A stretch of DNA of 32,374 nt from Bacteroidaceae bacterium (GTDB lineage Bacteria > Bacteroidota > Bacteroidia > Bacteroidales > Bacteroidaceae): the NCBI GenBank assembly GCA_017450985.1, contig JAFSSN010000043.1, positions 1 to 32,374 of the forward strand, given 5' to 3'. Below, one piece after another: positions 11,979 through 19,757 of this stretch. The notes beneath the pieces were generated by a model that ran no database searches, was not told the origin of the DNA, and saw only the letters and a program-made list of their open reading frames with translations. A program made the translations under genes and the position numbers. The stretch's first letter is position 1; the number at the start of each line of letters is the position of its first letter.

Positions 11979-13601
11979 TCACTCTGCAGCAATAGGGCCG
12001 TAGAACTTAGTCCATCCGCCGTTGCCGGTGTTGGCCCTGGAATCGTACTTGTAGGCTTCGCCTGCATCAACCTTAACGGTCTGATAGGTCGTCCCACCGC
12101 TTGCCACGTTGAGTGTCAGAGCCTGCGCGAATACGTAAACAACGCCGTCTTCGAGGTCGCCGCTCGTGGGCTCGGTCGAACCACCCCACAGACGGAACTC
12201 CTGTGCAGAAGGTGCTGTGGTGTCGTCGTCATCGTCGCCACCATCAATCCAGATGTGGCAGTTACCCTTCAGACCAAGAGCGTCGCTCACCAGTACACCG
12301 TTGCGGGTTGCCTCTTCACCGAGTACGTCCTCTGTGTAGTTCGATTCTCCCTTGCGTACGTAGTGAACAAGTCTGTTCTCACCGATGATGATACCGCTGT
12401 TCTCGTAACCGCAATCGTTGAGAGCAGGCTCAATCTTAATCTGAATGTCACCAAACAGACAGTGGAACTTCGTTACTTCCCAGCCAAGGGTTTCGTTCTT
12501 GTACGGAGACATGATAACCTCGGGATGGCCTGTCCAGTCGATGAGCTGGAGGTTGAGGCCAAGATTGTCACCGCAAAGCAGAAGACCGCTCTGAGGCTTG
12601 TCTGCACCGCTGTAATACAGCTTGACAAGTGCAATTAAATCCTCGGCTGTCCACTTGCCCTTGTGCTTCACCTCGCGCTTCACCTGCCAGCGAACACCAT
12701 TGGTGATGTAGTCCCACTGGTCGTCGCCCATAGAGCTGCGAACAAGCATCTTGCACTGCTGAGAGTCGATAAGGGTACGGTTTCCTTGCGACTTGAACTC
12801 GCGAAGCTGTGCCTCGGCCTTCACTGCCTCATCGTACGGAATCTCCATGTTCTGGTCGGCAAGGTACTTGGACACAATGTTTGTCATGCCGCGCTTCTGC
12901 AGATACAGGTCGTCGGGTACGGGGATAACCGTGTTCGGGTCTACCCACTTCTGCGTCTCGTACAGGGCATTACCCATGCGAACCAGCTTCGTGCCGGCCA
13001 CAATCACATTGGTATTGCTGGCTGCTGGAGAGGTACTTGTGGGAAGACTGCCGTACTGGTCGGTGGCGGCTTGCTTCACACCATTGGTTGCTACGCAGGT
13101 GATGGTGTCGTCGCTGTTCACACTCTTCACAAACAGCTGCAGAGGACGGCGACTCTTCACGTTACCTTGGCCGGTAACATAGTCGTAGCCCTTCACACCC
13201 TTAACCTTCAGCGTGTCGTAGGCACGTACCTTGCCCTTGTCGGAATTGACAAGAGTGATAACGTTGCCGCTAACCGATGCTACGGTTACCATGGGAGTGC
13301 CCTGGTCGATGGCATAATGTTTTACCTCCATACTCTTCACGTTGACACGCTTTGCCATCAGCATCAGCTGCATGAAAGCGTTCTTGTCACGCTCAAACAT
13401 GAAGATTCGCTTGTCAACTTCGGGCATGACAAGTTCGCCCATACCGCCGCTCGCATTCTGCACAGCGCTGACGGTAGTAGGTGCACCACCTACATGTGTA
13501 TCAAGACCGGCAGTGCCTGCACCTGTGGTAGGAACAACGCTGGTCGGAGTACTTGCACTTCCAAACTGCTGAGTCTGGGTTGTTGTTACTTCTTGTGCCA
13601 T
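11979..13601 (-). CDS. Major capsid protein with C-terminal extension
   Basis: At 540 aa this is the best candidate for the HK97-type shell protein. After a flexible Thr/Gly/Ala-rich arm (1-50), 'GELVMPEVDKRIFMFERDKN' opens a region matching the start of capsid proteins of Bacteroidales phages. The core continues with 'MEVKHYAIDQGTPMVTV', 'LVRMGNALYETQKWVDP', 'LLLCGDNLGLNLQLID' and 'NCHIWIDGG' at about 450. An Asp5-Thr-Thr linker (near 455-462) then joins an 80-residue beta-type domain ('EFRLWGGSTEP' to 'GGWTKFYGPIAAE'), possibly a surface decoration. It is preceded by a small gene and the scaffold, and followed by a strong terminator, which suits a highly expressed gene. Capsid identity is inferred from gene order and motif memory. 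Confidence 0.82.
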   Translation of the reverse strand: MAQEVTTTQTQQFGSASTPTSVVPTTGAGTAGLDTHVGGAPTTVSAVQNASGGMGELVMPEVDKRIFMFERDKNAFMQLMLMAKRVNVKSMEVKHYAIDQGTPMVTVASVSGNVITLVNSDKGKVRAYDTLKVKGVKGYDYVTGQGNVKSRRPLQLFVKSVNSDDTITCVATNGVKQAATDQYGSLPTSTSPAASNTNVIVAGTKLVRMGNALYETQKWVDPNTVIPVPDDLYLQKRGMTNIVSKYLADQNMEIPYDEAVKAEAQLREFKSQGNRTLIDSQQCKMLVRSSMGDDQWDYITNGVRWQVKREVKHKGKWTAEDLIALVKLYYSGADKPQSGLLLCGDNLGLNLQLIDWTGHPEVIMSPYKNETLGWEVTKFHCLFGDIQIKIEPALNDCGYENSGIIIGENRLVHYVRKGESNYTEDVLGEEATRNGVLVSDALGLKGNCHIWIDGGDDDDDTTAPSAQEFRLWGGSTEPTSGDLEDGVVYVFAQALTLNVASGGTTYQTVKVDAGEAYKYDSRANTGNGGWTKFYGPIAAE

Positions 13602-13650
13602 TTTCTTTTCTCTTTATTATTGTTAATACTATGTTTATTCTCTTGTTCTT

Positions 13651-13815
13651 TTAGCCTATGCTTCTCTTTATGAGGCTCGCGTTTCCTGTAGCCTTTCCTG
13701 CCTCCATCAAAGCACTTACCGATGTCATGCAACCACATAGTTGTGTCTGCAGACCTGCGGTGCCTTTGGAGGGCGCTCGCACCTTGGGAGGAGGAAATTC
13801 CACGCTAACACTCAT
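13651..13815 (-). CDS. Small conserved-looking protein, 54 aa, between scaffold and capsid genes
   Basis: An ATG at 13815, preceded by AGGATTGA as ribosome-binding site, opens a 54-codon frame ending TAA at 13651. The protein begins MSVSVEFPPPKVRAPSKGTA and ends in ATGNASLIKRSIG, with 'TQLCGCMTSVSALMEAG' in the middle. It fills the otherwise empty gap between scaffold and capsid genes in the same direction. Its length is close to that of minor head or decoration proteins, and its Gly/Ala/Ser-rich helix could pack against the capsid. I have no domain match. A coding call rests on start context, position and the absence of any other content in the gap. Confidence 0.6.
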   Translation of the reverse strand: MSVSVEFPPPKVRAPSKGTAGLQTQLCGCMTSVSALMEAGKATGNASLIKRSIG

Positions 13816-13845
13816 TCAATCCTAAATCGTCAATGGTTAATGCTC

Positions 13846-14589
13846 TTAGCTTGCTGCCTCTGCATAATCGAAGATGCTATAGCTTTTATTCCTTGCTGAT
13901 GGAGTATTGCCCTTGCCGCCAAGACTGGGCATGCCGTCGCCACCTTTGGGCTTGCGAAGCTTCTCTTCAATACGCGTGTTCTTGCCCTGAACAATACCTT
14001 CCTGGTTCGCGGTCTCAACATCGGCATCGTGGTTGATGGCCTTCATTGCCATGTCAAGCGCATCAGATGTCAACTTGCCTACTACCATGTCGTTGACGAT
14101 GCTAACAAGCAATGCGAGCGCAGCATCTATCTGCTCGTCGCTCAGACCATGTTCCTCTTGGTAAGCGTCTCTTACCGACTTCGACTCAGAATGGTTCTGC
14201 TCGTAAAGAGCATCCAGCTCCTTTTCCTTGGCAGTACGCTCGGCAAACTCCTTGTCGGCTGCTTCTATCTGTTCCTGCCATTCGGGGTCTTCCATTACAT
14301 CCTTGAACTCCTTGCCGTAGCGACGTACTAAAGCCACTACGGGATGAACGCCGTCATGCCATTCGGACATGAAGTATGCGCTCCTCGGGTCGCTCGCGTA
14401 CATGTCTACAATGGCCTTCTCTTCGGCCTTGTAACGCTCTAAATCCTTGTCGTAAACATCGAAATCATCGGAGATTTGGCCGTAAATCGCATCATCATCT
14501 GAGAAATCTTTGTCAGGATAGCGATTTCTCAGGCGTTCAAGAACTAAATCGCGCCTGCTTTTAACTTGTTTATTATCAACTGCTGCCAT
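13846..14589 (-). CDS. Probable capsid scaffolding protein
   Basis: The 247-aa protein is hydrophilic, acidic and almost wholly helical. It has a charged coiled-coil-like middle (about 95-150, 'DPEWQEQIEAADKEFAERT', 'AKEKELDALYEQN') and a long helical segment with 'SDEQIDAALALLVSIVNDMVVG'. The C-terminus is Gly/Lys-rich and ends in 'NKSYSIFDYAEAAS'. Scaffolding proteins have this composition, are encoded directly upstream of the capsid gene, and act inside the procapsid through a basic C-terminal capsid-binding segment. The start at 14589 follows the divergent promoter region. No protease motif is visible, so if the scaffold is cut, another protein does it. Confidence 0.72.
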   Translation of the reverse strand: MAAVDNKQVKSRRDLVLERLRNRYPDKDFSDDDAIYGQISDDFDVYDKDLERYKAEEKAIVDMYASDPRSAYFMSEWHDGVHPVVALVRRYGKEFKDVMEDPEWQEQIEAADKEFAERTAKEKELDALYEQNHSESKSVRDAYQEEHGLSDEQIDAALALLVSIVNDMVVGKLTSDALDMAMKAINHDADVETANQEGIVQGKNTRIEEKLRKPKGGDGMPSLGGKGNTPSARNKSYSIFDYAEAAS

Positions 14590-14623
14590 ACCTTACATTT
14601 GTTTTATATGATTTTTTACAGCA

Positions 14624-14631
14624 CAAAAATA
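14624..14631 (-). promoter_or_regulatory. Candidate -7 box (TATTTTTG) for the head gene operon
   Basis: The minus-strand octamer fits the Bacteroidota TAnnTTTG consensus and is identical to the one at 2690-2697. It lies about 35 nt upstream of the scaffold start. A matching -33 element is not evident. The shared octamer may mark co-regulated late promoters. Confidence 0.42.
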
Positions 14632-14677
14632 AGCATTTATAAGCGACCGCTGATGTTATCTTTATCAATGCGTGTAT

Positions 14678-14685
14678 TAACTTTG
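14678..14685 (+). promoter_or_regulatory. Candidate -7 box (TAACTTTG) for the terminase operon
   Basis: TAACTTTG fits TAnnTTTG exactly and lies 17 nt before the first plus-strand start codon. The leader would be only about ten nucleotides long with no ribosome-binding site, unless translation begins at a later ATG. No clear -33 TTTG is seen. Together with 14624-14631 it makes 14590-14702 a divergent promoter region. Confidence 0.4.
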
Positions 14686-14702
14686 CAATCGAATATATAT
14701 GA

Positions 14703-15149
14703 ATGAAGTCTGAAATGAAATACACTTGTACTAATACCTTGCAACAACAGAGGGACAAAGACCTCATGCGTGTATATCATGAACTCATAAGTTCTGCCAA
14801 AGAGATTAGAATGATGAATATCTACGAGCAGATTGTTATGAGGCCGGCTAAAAGATTCTGGGTGAGTGAAGAAAGGGCTGCTGTAGTTATTGCTGCCATG
14901 ATGAACGGCAACAGGCTGCAGAAGATGAGGAAGACTAAACGAGAGATGTTCCAGGAAATCTTCAAGCGTGCCATGCGGATAAAAAAAAGGAATCCTAATA
15001 TGACACCGTTCGAACTGGCGACGCTCGTAGTCAAACAACCTGCACCTAAGTTCTACCTTACTGCTGTATCGGCAAGAATATATATCTTAAATGTCAAAAA
15101 GAAATGTTACGAAGAACGAAGAAAGAAACTGCGACATCTGTTCTGTTAG
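14703..15149 (+). CDS. Conserved small protein upstream of terminase; possible small terminase subunit
   Basis: The 148-aa protein is basic and helical. 'DLMRVYHELISSAKEIRM' is followed by the distinctive 'RPAKRFWVSEERAAVVIAAM', a 'MRKTKREMFQEIFKRAM' helix and 'KQPAPKFYLTAVSARI'. I recall near-identical motif strings in proteins directly before terL in many Bacteroidales phages, where they are usually unnamed. A DNA-binding small terminase role is plausible from position, size and basic charge, but no standard helix-turn-helix signature is clear. Starts at 14703 or at 14715 (MKYTCTN) are both possible. The 3' end overlaps terL by 46 nt. Confidence 0.75.
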   Translation: MKSEMKYTCTNTLQQQRDKDLMRVYHELISSAKEIRMMNIYEQIVMRPAKRFWVSEERAAVVIAAMMNGNRLQKMRKTKREMFQEIFKRAMRIKKRNPNMTPFELATLVVKQPAPKFYLTAVSARIYILNVKKKCYEERRKKLRHLFC

Positions 15150-17269
15150 GGGATGATGCCGTTCGCAGCGCATCGCTTTCTGGGGCCATCAACAATATAT
15201 TAGCTGAGAACGAGCTACGAAACGAAGCAATTCGCGCCATGTTCAATCCCATAACTGGTGAAGGCTCTATCGGAGAGAGGAGAAAAATCGGGATTTCCGA
15301 TTTTCCCATACCGGTACAGTATATACCGGCACGGATGATGCAGGTGCTGCTTGTCAGACAGCTTGTTGAGGCTGGCTCAGTGGAAGCGTTCTTCCATGAG
15401 CTTACAGACGAAAAGGCTGAATATACCAACGAGGAAAGGCAGAAAATCATTGAGCAATATGTTCGCATTCGATGCCGACACGACTTTGCATTTTGGGCGG
15501 CGCTCTATGTGTTCATCAAGAAAAAGGGTGGGGGAGAAGATATACTCTTCCGGCTCAACCGTCCACAGCGCAAGTTAATCGCACGCTTGGAAAAAAAGAG
15601 GCTTGCCGGGAAACCGATACGCCTCATACTTCTTAAAGCGCGTCAGTGGGGCGGCTCTACGGCCATACAGATTTACATGGCATGGCTACAGCTCATTCAT
15701 AAGGTCGGACTCAACAGCCTCATCGTCGGACACGTCAAGGATGCTTCCAACGTGGTGAAGGACATGTTCGACCGAATGATTAAGGAGTACCCCATCAGCA
15801 TGCTCTATAAACTCGGTGAAGAATACAACGAGAAGGAGCCTAAGATGGTCGGCGTTGGTAATAGCGGTAACATTCACCGCATACCGCAACGCAACTGCAA
15901 GATAATGATTGGAACTGCTGAAAAACCTGATTCAGCCCGTGGTGGTGACTACAATCTCGTTCATTGCACGGAGGTCGGACTATGGAAAAAGACGGAAGGA
16001 AAAACGCCGGAGGACATCATTCGCTCTGCTTGTTCGGGTATTCTCCTGAAGCCGTACACCATGATTGTGTACGAATCCACCGCCAACGGTACTGGCAACT
16101 TCTTCCATCGTGAATACCTCGCAGCGAAGAACGGAAAAAGCCAGTTCGATGCCATGTTTGTCGCATGGTATGAGATTGAGCAATACGCCGTTCCGTTTGT
16201 TTCGATTGTATCGAAACATGACTTCGCATCATGGCTCTACAACAACCGAAACAATGAAGCGGCCAACTCGGACCGAGAGGAACCTGGTACGTATCTGTGG
16301 TGGCTCTGGCAGCAGGGAGCTACACTCGAAGCTATCAACTGGTACATTCAGGAGCGCTCTAAGTACACTTCGCATGCCGACATGGCTTCTGAATACCCAT
16401 CTAACGACATCGAGGCATTCACCTTCTCGGGGCGACGTGTCTTCTCTGCAGAGGATGTCGAGCAGTTCAGGGCTGCATGTCGGCCTCCAAAATGGAAGGG
16501 AGAAATATACGGACGTGCTGACGAGGGTGAACAGGCTATCGAAAACCTGCGGTTCCAAAAGGAAGAGAACGGACGATTGTTTATGTGGCAAGATGTGGAG
16601 AGGGATGAGGAGGAGGAAGTGCTCGACAGATACCTTGTCATTGTCGATGTCGGGAAGGGACACACCGAAAAAGCTGACTTCGCGGATATTCTTGTCATTG
16701 ACCGACTATATATGATGGACGGAGAACAGCCTACAGTCGCCGCAGAATGGCATGGACATATCGACATGGACAAACTGGCATGGAAAGCTGCACAGGTGGC
16801 GGCATACTACAATAACGCGCTGCTTGTCATTGAGAGCAACACGCTTGAAACAAATAATACTAAGGGTGAAGCAGAATACATCCTTACGCTTGTGAGAGAC
16901 GTGTACGGAAGTCAGCTCTATGCACGTAAGCAGAGTGCAGAAGATGTGAAGCAGGGACTGCCGAAAAAATACGGGTTCCACACTAACACGCTCACAAAGC
17001 CTCTCATCATACACAACCTGAAAACCGTCGTGCGCGAACATCTCTACATCGAGCGTGAAGAAGAGTGCCTGGACGAATACCTCACATACGTCGAAACGGA
17101 CAAGGGAGGATTCGAGGCAAATGAAGGATACCACGATGATAGACTCATGACGCGAGCAATCGGCATGCAAATCTGCTTCCACGAAATGGATATACCACGT
17201 ATCGTGAAGAAGAACGAATCAATAAATAAGATAATGAAAAAGAAGGCTGTTTCGGCAGCTACAATTTAA
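15104..17269 (+). CDS. terL: Terminase large subunit
   Basis: This is the packaging motor ATPase and headful or site nuclease (721 aa). The ATPase domain has a Walker-A-like 'LLKARQWGGST' (176-186), 'YNLVHCTEVGLW' as the Walker B region with E290, and the 'YESTANGTGNFF' coupling motif (323-334). The C-terminal RNase H-like nuclease begins near 510 with 'YLVIVDVGKGHTEKADFADI', where the acidic residues include the first metal ligand. It continues with 'LLVIESNTLETNN' and ends with 'GYHDDRLMTRAIGMQICF', whose Asp pair is the usual last metal site. A 120-residue N-terminal extension precedes the ATPase core. The length is somewhat above the common 450-650 aa. It lies in the only plus-strand unit of the window, opposite to the portal and capsid genes. 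Confidence 0.95.
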   Translation: MLRRTKKETATSVLLGDDAVRSASLSGAINNILAENELRNEAIRAMFNPITGEGSIGERRKIGISDFPIPVQYIPARMMQVLLVRQLVEAGSVEAFFHELTDEKAEYTNEERQKIIEQYVRIRCRHDFAFWAALYVFIKKKGGGEDILFRLNRPQRKLIARLEKKRLAGKPIRLILLKARQWGGSTAIQIYMAWLQLIHKVGLNSLIVGHVKDASNVVKDMFDRMIKEYPISMLYKLGEEYNEKEPKMVGVGNSGNIHRIPQRNCKIMIGTAEKPDSARGGDYNLVHCTEVGLWKKTEGKTPEDIIRSACSGILLKPYTMIVYESTANGTGNFFHREYLAAKNGKSQFDAMFVAWYEIEQYAVPFVSIVSKHDFASWLYNNRNNEAANSDREEPGTYLWWLWQQGATLEAINWYIQERSKYTSHADMASEYPSNDIEAFTFSGRRVFSAEDVEQFRAACRPPKWKGEIYGRADEGEQAIENLRFQKEENGRLFMWQDVERDEEEEVLDRYLVIVDVGKGHTEKADFADILVIDRLYMMDGEQPTVAAEWHGHIDMDKLAWKAAQVAAYYNNALLVIESNTLETNNTKGEAEYILTLVRDVYGSQLYARKQSAEDVKQGLPKKYGFHTNTLTKPLIIHNLKTVVREHLYIEREEECLDEYLTYVETDKGGFEANEGYHDDRLMTRAIGMQICFHEMDIPRIVKKNESINKIMKKKAVSAATI

Positions 17270-17294
17270 TTATTAACTTTTTAATTTTACAACT

Positions 17295-17666
17295 ATGTTC
17301 AACAAAATCAGACGGTTTTTTGATGCAAATCGATTCCACAATGCCATTAAGATGGCTGACAACAAATTCGAGAAGACTGGAGAACGCCAGTACATACTTT
17401 TACAAACTGACGGACAGCTTGTCGTTATGAATAGGCGCATCTTCCGACAGATGAAGAAGGAAGGACGCTTGCCGAGCAACGTTGACATATTGACGCTTGA
17501 ACGTGATTGTCTCTACCATACGCCATACGCCAACGGTTCAGGTGCATGTAGCAAGGAGAAGTTAGCGGACAGCCTTGAACGATACCTACGTTGGTGCAAG
17601 CTTGACAGAGAGCAAAAAAAATATATCAAACGCCAACAGAAACTTGCCAGGAAAGCTAAGAAGTAA
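17295..17666 (+). CDS. Hypothetical protein, 123 aa, after terminase
   Basis: A small basic protein beginning MFNKIRRFFDANRFHNAIKM. It has a short beta-like section ('RQYILLQTDGQLVVMNRRIF') and a 'CLYHTPYANGSGACSKEKLA' segment with two cysteines. The tail is strongly basic ('EQKKYIKRQQKLARKAKK'). It looks able to bind nucleic acid, but no family is recognised. The gene follows terL by 25 nt and ends just before a hairpin terminator, so it is the last gene of the plus-strand transcript. I recall proteins of similar size and 'GDGQLVVMNRRIF'-like strings after terminase in related phages, without a known function. Confidence 0.78.
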   Translation: MFNKIRRFFDANRFHNAIKMADNKFEKTGERQYILLQTDGQLVVMNRRIFRQMKKEGRLPSNVDILTLERDCLYHTPYANGSGACSKEKLADSLERYLRWCKLDREQKKYIKRQQKLARKAKK

Positions 17667-17674
17667 CAAAAGGG

Positions 17675-17701
17675 GAGGGGTAGTCACATTGACTGCCCCT
17701 C
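17675..17701. terminator. Hairpin between convergent terminase and portal units, probable bidirectional terminator
   Basis: GAGGGGTAGTC and GACTGCCCCTC pair over 11 bp with one G-U pair and a 5-nt loop. Minus-strand transcripts from the portal meet a short U-tract (CCCCTTTTG) after the stem. Plus-strand transcripts get only a pyrimidine-rich CTCTCTTATG, so termination that way is weaker. It lies 8 nt after the 123-aa stop codon and about 50 nt after the portal stop. Confidence 0.65.
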
Positions 17702-17750
17702 TCTCTTATGAAACTCATGTCTTGTCTGTTGCGTTTCCAACGCAAACATA

Positions 17751-19715
17751 TCACGCCGCACCGCGCATCGCTCCATACAGCTGCTCCACTGCCTGCTGGT
17801 TCGCTCCCTGATGAGCTCTCTCTGCAAGCTCCGGAGAAAGTCCTTCTGGCATTTGCCCCTTCTCCAGCTGCAGCTTCTGACTCTGTATGTTCTGCAAAAG
17901 CTCGTCGCCAAAATCAAACTTACCTATCTGTAGCATCTGCTCAAGGCTGATGGCTTGCATCTCGAATAGCTTAATAAGGAAGTCGTTGACCGTATTCCTA
18001 TACACGGGACTGGCCTTGCTCTGCTGGATGCTGATGTCTACCTCTATGTTGCGTATCTTCTGTGGGTCATACACTACTGCCTTGCCACCTACGATGCTCA
18101 ACGTCTTCTTATGGTCATAGAACTGCTGTATGTTCTTGATGTCCTTGTATGCCGCGTCAAGCGTGAAATCTTGGAACGACTGCAAGATGTCGATGAGGCT
18201 TACGCTTGCGTTCTGTGCCATCAGCACGGCATGACTGCCACTCTCGCCCGAGAAGCTGGCTTTGCCCTGTAATGCTGCATTAACACCGCTGATGTCCTCG
18301 AAGAACTTCAACTGCAAGCTGAGCATTTCGTGCAATCCAATGTTCGTAGAGTTGGCGCTTACCTGCTGAGGAACGACACCGCTCTTGCTCGGCGTATAGA
18401 CAATAACACCATTGAACTTCGCCCATGAGTCTGCAAAATCCTCGGGACTCTGACCCTTTAGGCAGTCTTCGGGAACAAGCAAAGCACCCTTCGCGCTTGC
18501 TCTGATGATGAAGTCCTGCATCACAATCAAACGGTTCGTGTAACGCTGCTGGTCTAATACGTCCGAAACGAAACTGTGTATCTCGCCATCAAGGAATGGA
18601 TATGCCTTGAACACGTAGGGGTGACTGCCATGGGCGAAAGGTGACTCGCCTTCGTCTATGATGTCACCAAACGGAGAAAGGATATAGTAATACCAATAGG
18701 AATCTATAAACCACTCTGCCTTGATGAGGGGAATGTCCTCTGCTTCCATACCGGCTTCTGTGCCACGCTGCAGGCGGCTCGCATTCTCTGCTGCTACCAT
18801 CACGTCATAGTCCTCCATGTCTATCTTATACAGTTCGCCGCTGTTGTAGTCACGACATCTGTACCTCGGCTTGCTCTCCTTCCGCCATACCTCTATGATG
18901 CGGCAACGGCTTTCGTCCTTCGGCATCAAGAAGTCTGTGTCAACATGGTCTCTTCTATAGCCAAACTCATTCCAGTACGTCACAAGGCCGTTTTGGTTAC
19001 GAGCTGCTTTGTAGATTTCTGCAAGACGTACATAGTCGGAAGGGCTCTTGGCAAGCTGCTCGCACATCTCGCCATAACTTACGTCGTGTATCTCACCGAT
19101 AAAGGTACAGTCCCAACCGCGAAGGTCACGCATATTGTTGTCAAGGATGATGTTATCTGGCTGAACATAGTCCGTCCAGTTGTCCATCTTGCCATTGCGC
19201 CAACAGAAACGCTTCTTGTGGGCAACCAAGCCACCGATAAGGTATTCCTCCAATGTCCTCGCGTACATCTCCCTCATGTGGTTAAGCTGCATGTTGTACT
19301 GCAAGGCAACGCTCATCGTCTCGGCCTGCTGCTGCTCTTCCCTGTCACGGGCTATACATACCGGCTCTGTGTCGTCACTGCGATACACACCTACAACGTT
19401 GCGGACAAGCCTTCGTATCAGGTTTGTCTTCAAGGGAATGTTGCCCTGGCGCTTGATGTATTCCTCTTCGGTCATTTTCTCACCATCTACACAGATGATG
19501 TCACCCCATTGGTCGCCAAAGGTGTAACGCTTGCTGCGCAAACGGTCACGCCTGTAACGATACATGCCAAAGTTGTGCAGCTGCGCCTCCATCAAGACCT
19601 GCTGGCCTCGCGTCCTGCTGTCGCTGTTTATCGCACGACTCCGCACCAAGCTGTCCGCACTGTCTTCGTCTCTCAGTGGACGAACACGTCTCATCGACAA
19701 TAATCTCTCTGCCAT
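17751..19715 (-). CDS. Portal protein
   Basis: This 654-aa protein has the plan of a dodecameric portal. The N-terminal region contains 'FGDQWGDIICVDGEKMTEEE' and 'QGNIPLKTNLIRRLVRNVVG' (about 65-115), a common opening of portal proteins in which DNA-translocating subunits gather. The middle wing region holds 'ADIL'-poor beta segments such as 'RCRIIEVWRKESKPRYRCRD' (about 265-285). Residues 430-520 ('ANSTNIGLHEMLSLQLKFFEDISGVN', quoted in part as LHEMLSLQLKFFEDISGVN, then 'LQGKASFSGESGSHAV') match the stem and crown of Bacteroidales phage portals. A helical barrel and a Gln-rich C-terminus follow. It directly follows the giant polyvalent gene, 42 nt away, and converges on the terminase unit. 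Confidence 0.9.
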   Translation of the reverse strand: MAERLLSMRRVRPLRDEDSADSLVRSRAINSDSRTRGQQVLMEAQLHNFGMYRYRRDRLRSKRYTFGDQWGDIICVDGEKMTEEEYIKRQGNIPLKTNLIRRLVRNVVGVYRSDDTEPVCIARDREEQQQAETMSVALQYNMQLNHMREMYARTLEEYLIGGLVAHKKRFCWRNGKMDNWTDYVQPDNIILDNNMRDLRGWDCTFIGEIHDVSYGEMCEQLAKSPSDYVRLAEIYKAARNQNGLVTYWNEFGYRRDHVDTDFLMPKDESRCRIIEVWRKESKPRYRCRDYNSGELYKIDMEDYDVMVAAENASRLQRGTEAGMEAEDIPLIKAEWFIDSYWYYYILSPFGDIIDEGESPFAHGSHPYVFKAYPFLDGEIHSFVSDVLDQQRYTNRLIVMQDFIIRASAKGALLVPEDCLKGQSPEDFADSWAKFNGVIVYTPSKSGVVPQQVSANSTNIGLHEMLSLQLKFFEDISGVNAALQGKASFSGESGSHAVLMAQNASVSLIDILQSFQDFTLDAAYKDIKNIQQFYDHKKTLSIVGGKAVVYDPQKIRNIEVDISIQQSKASPVYRNTVNDFLIKLFEMQAISLEQMLQIGKFDFGDELLQNIQSQKLQLEKGQMPEGLSPELAERAHQGANQQAVEQLYGAMRGAA

Positions 19716-19757
19716 ATTAAAATCGTAAATTGTAAATCGGTTAATTCGTAAATTACT

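Noticed and set aside
12663..13673. 336-codon plus-strand frame opposite the capsid gene
   Set aside because: Antisense shadow. The leucine and histidine excess reflects the complement of capsid codons, and its end runs through the capsid promoter and ribosome-binding region.
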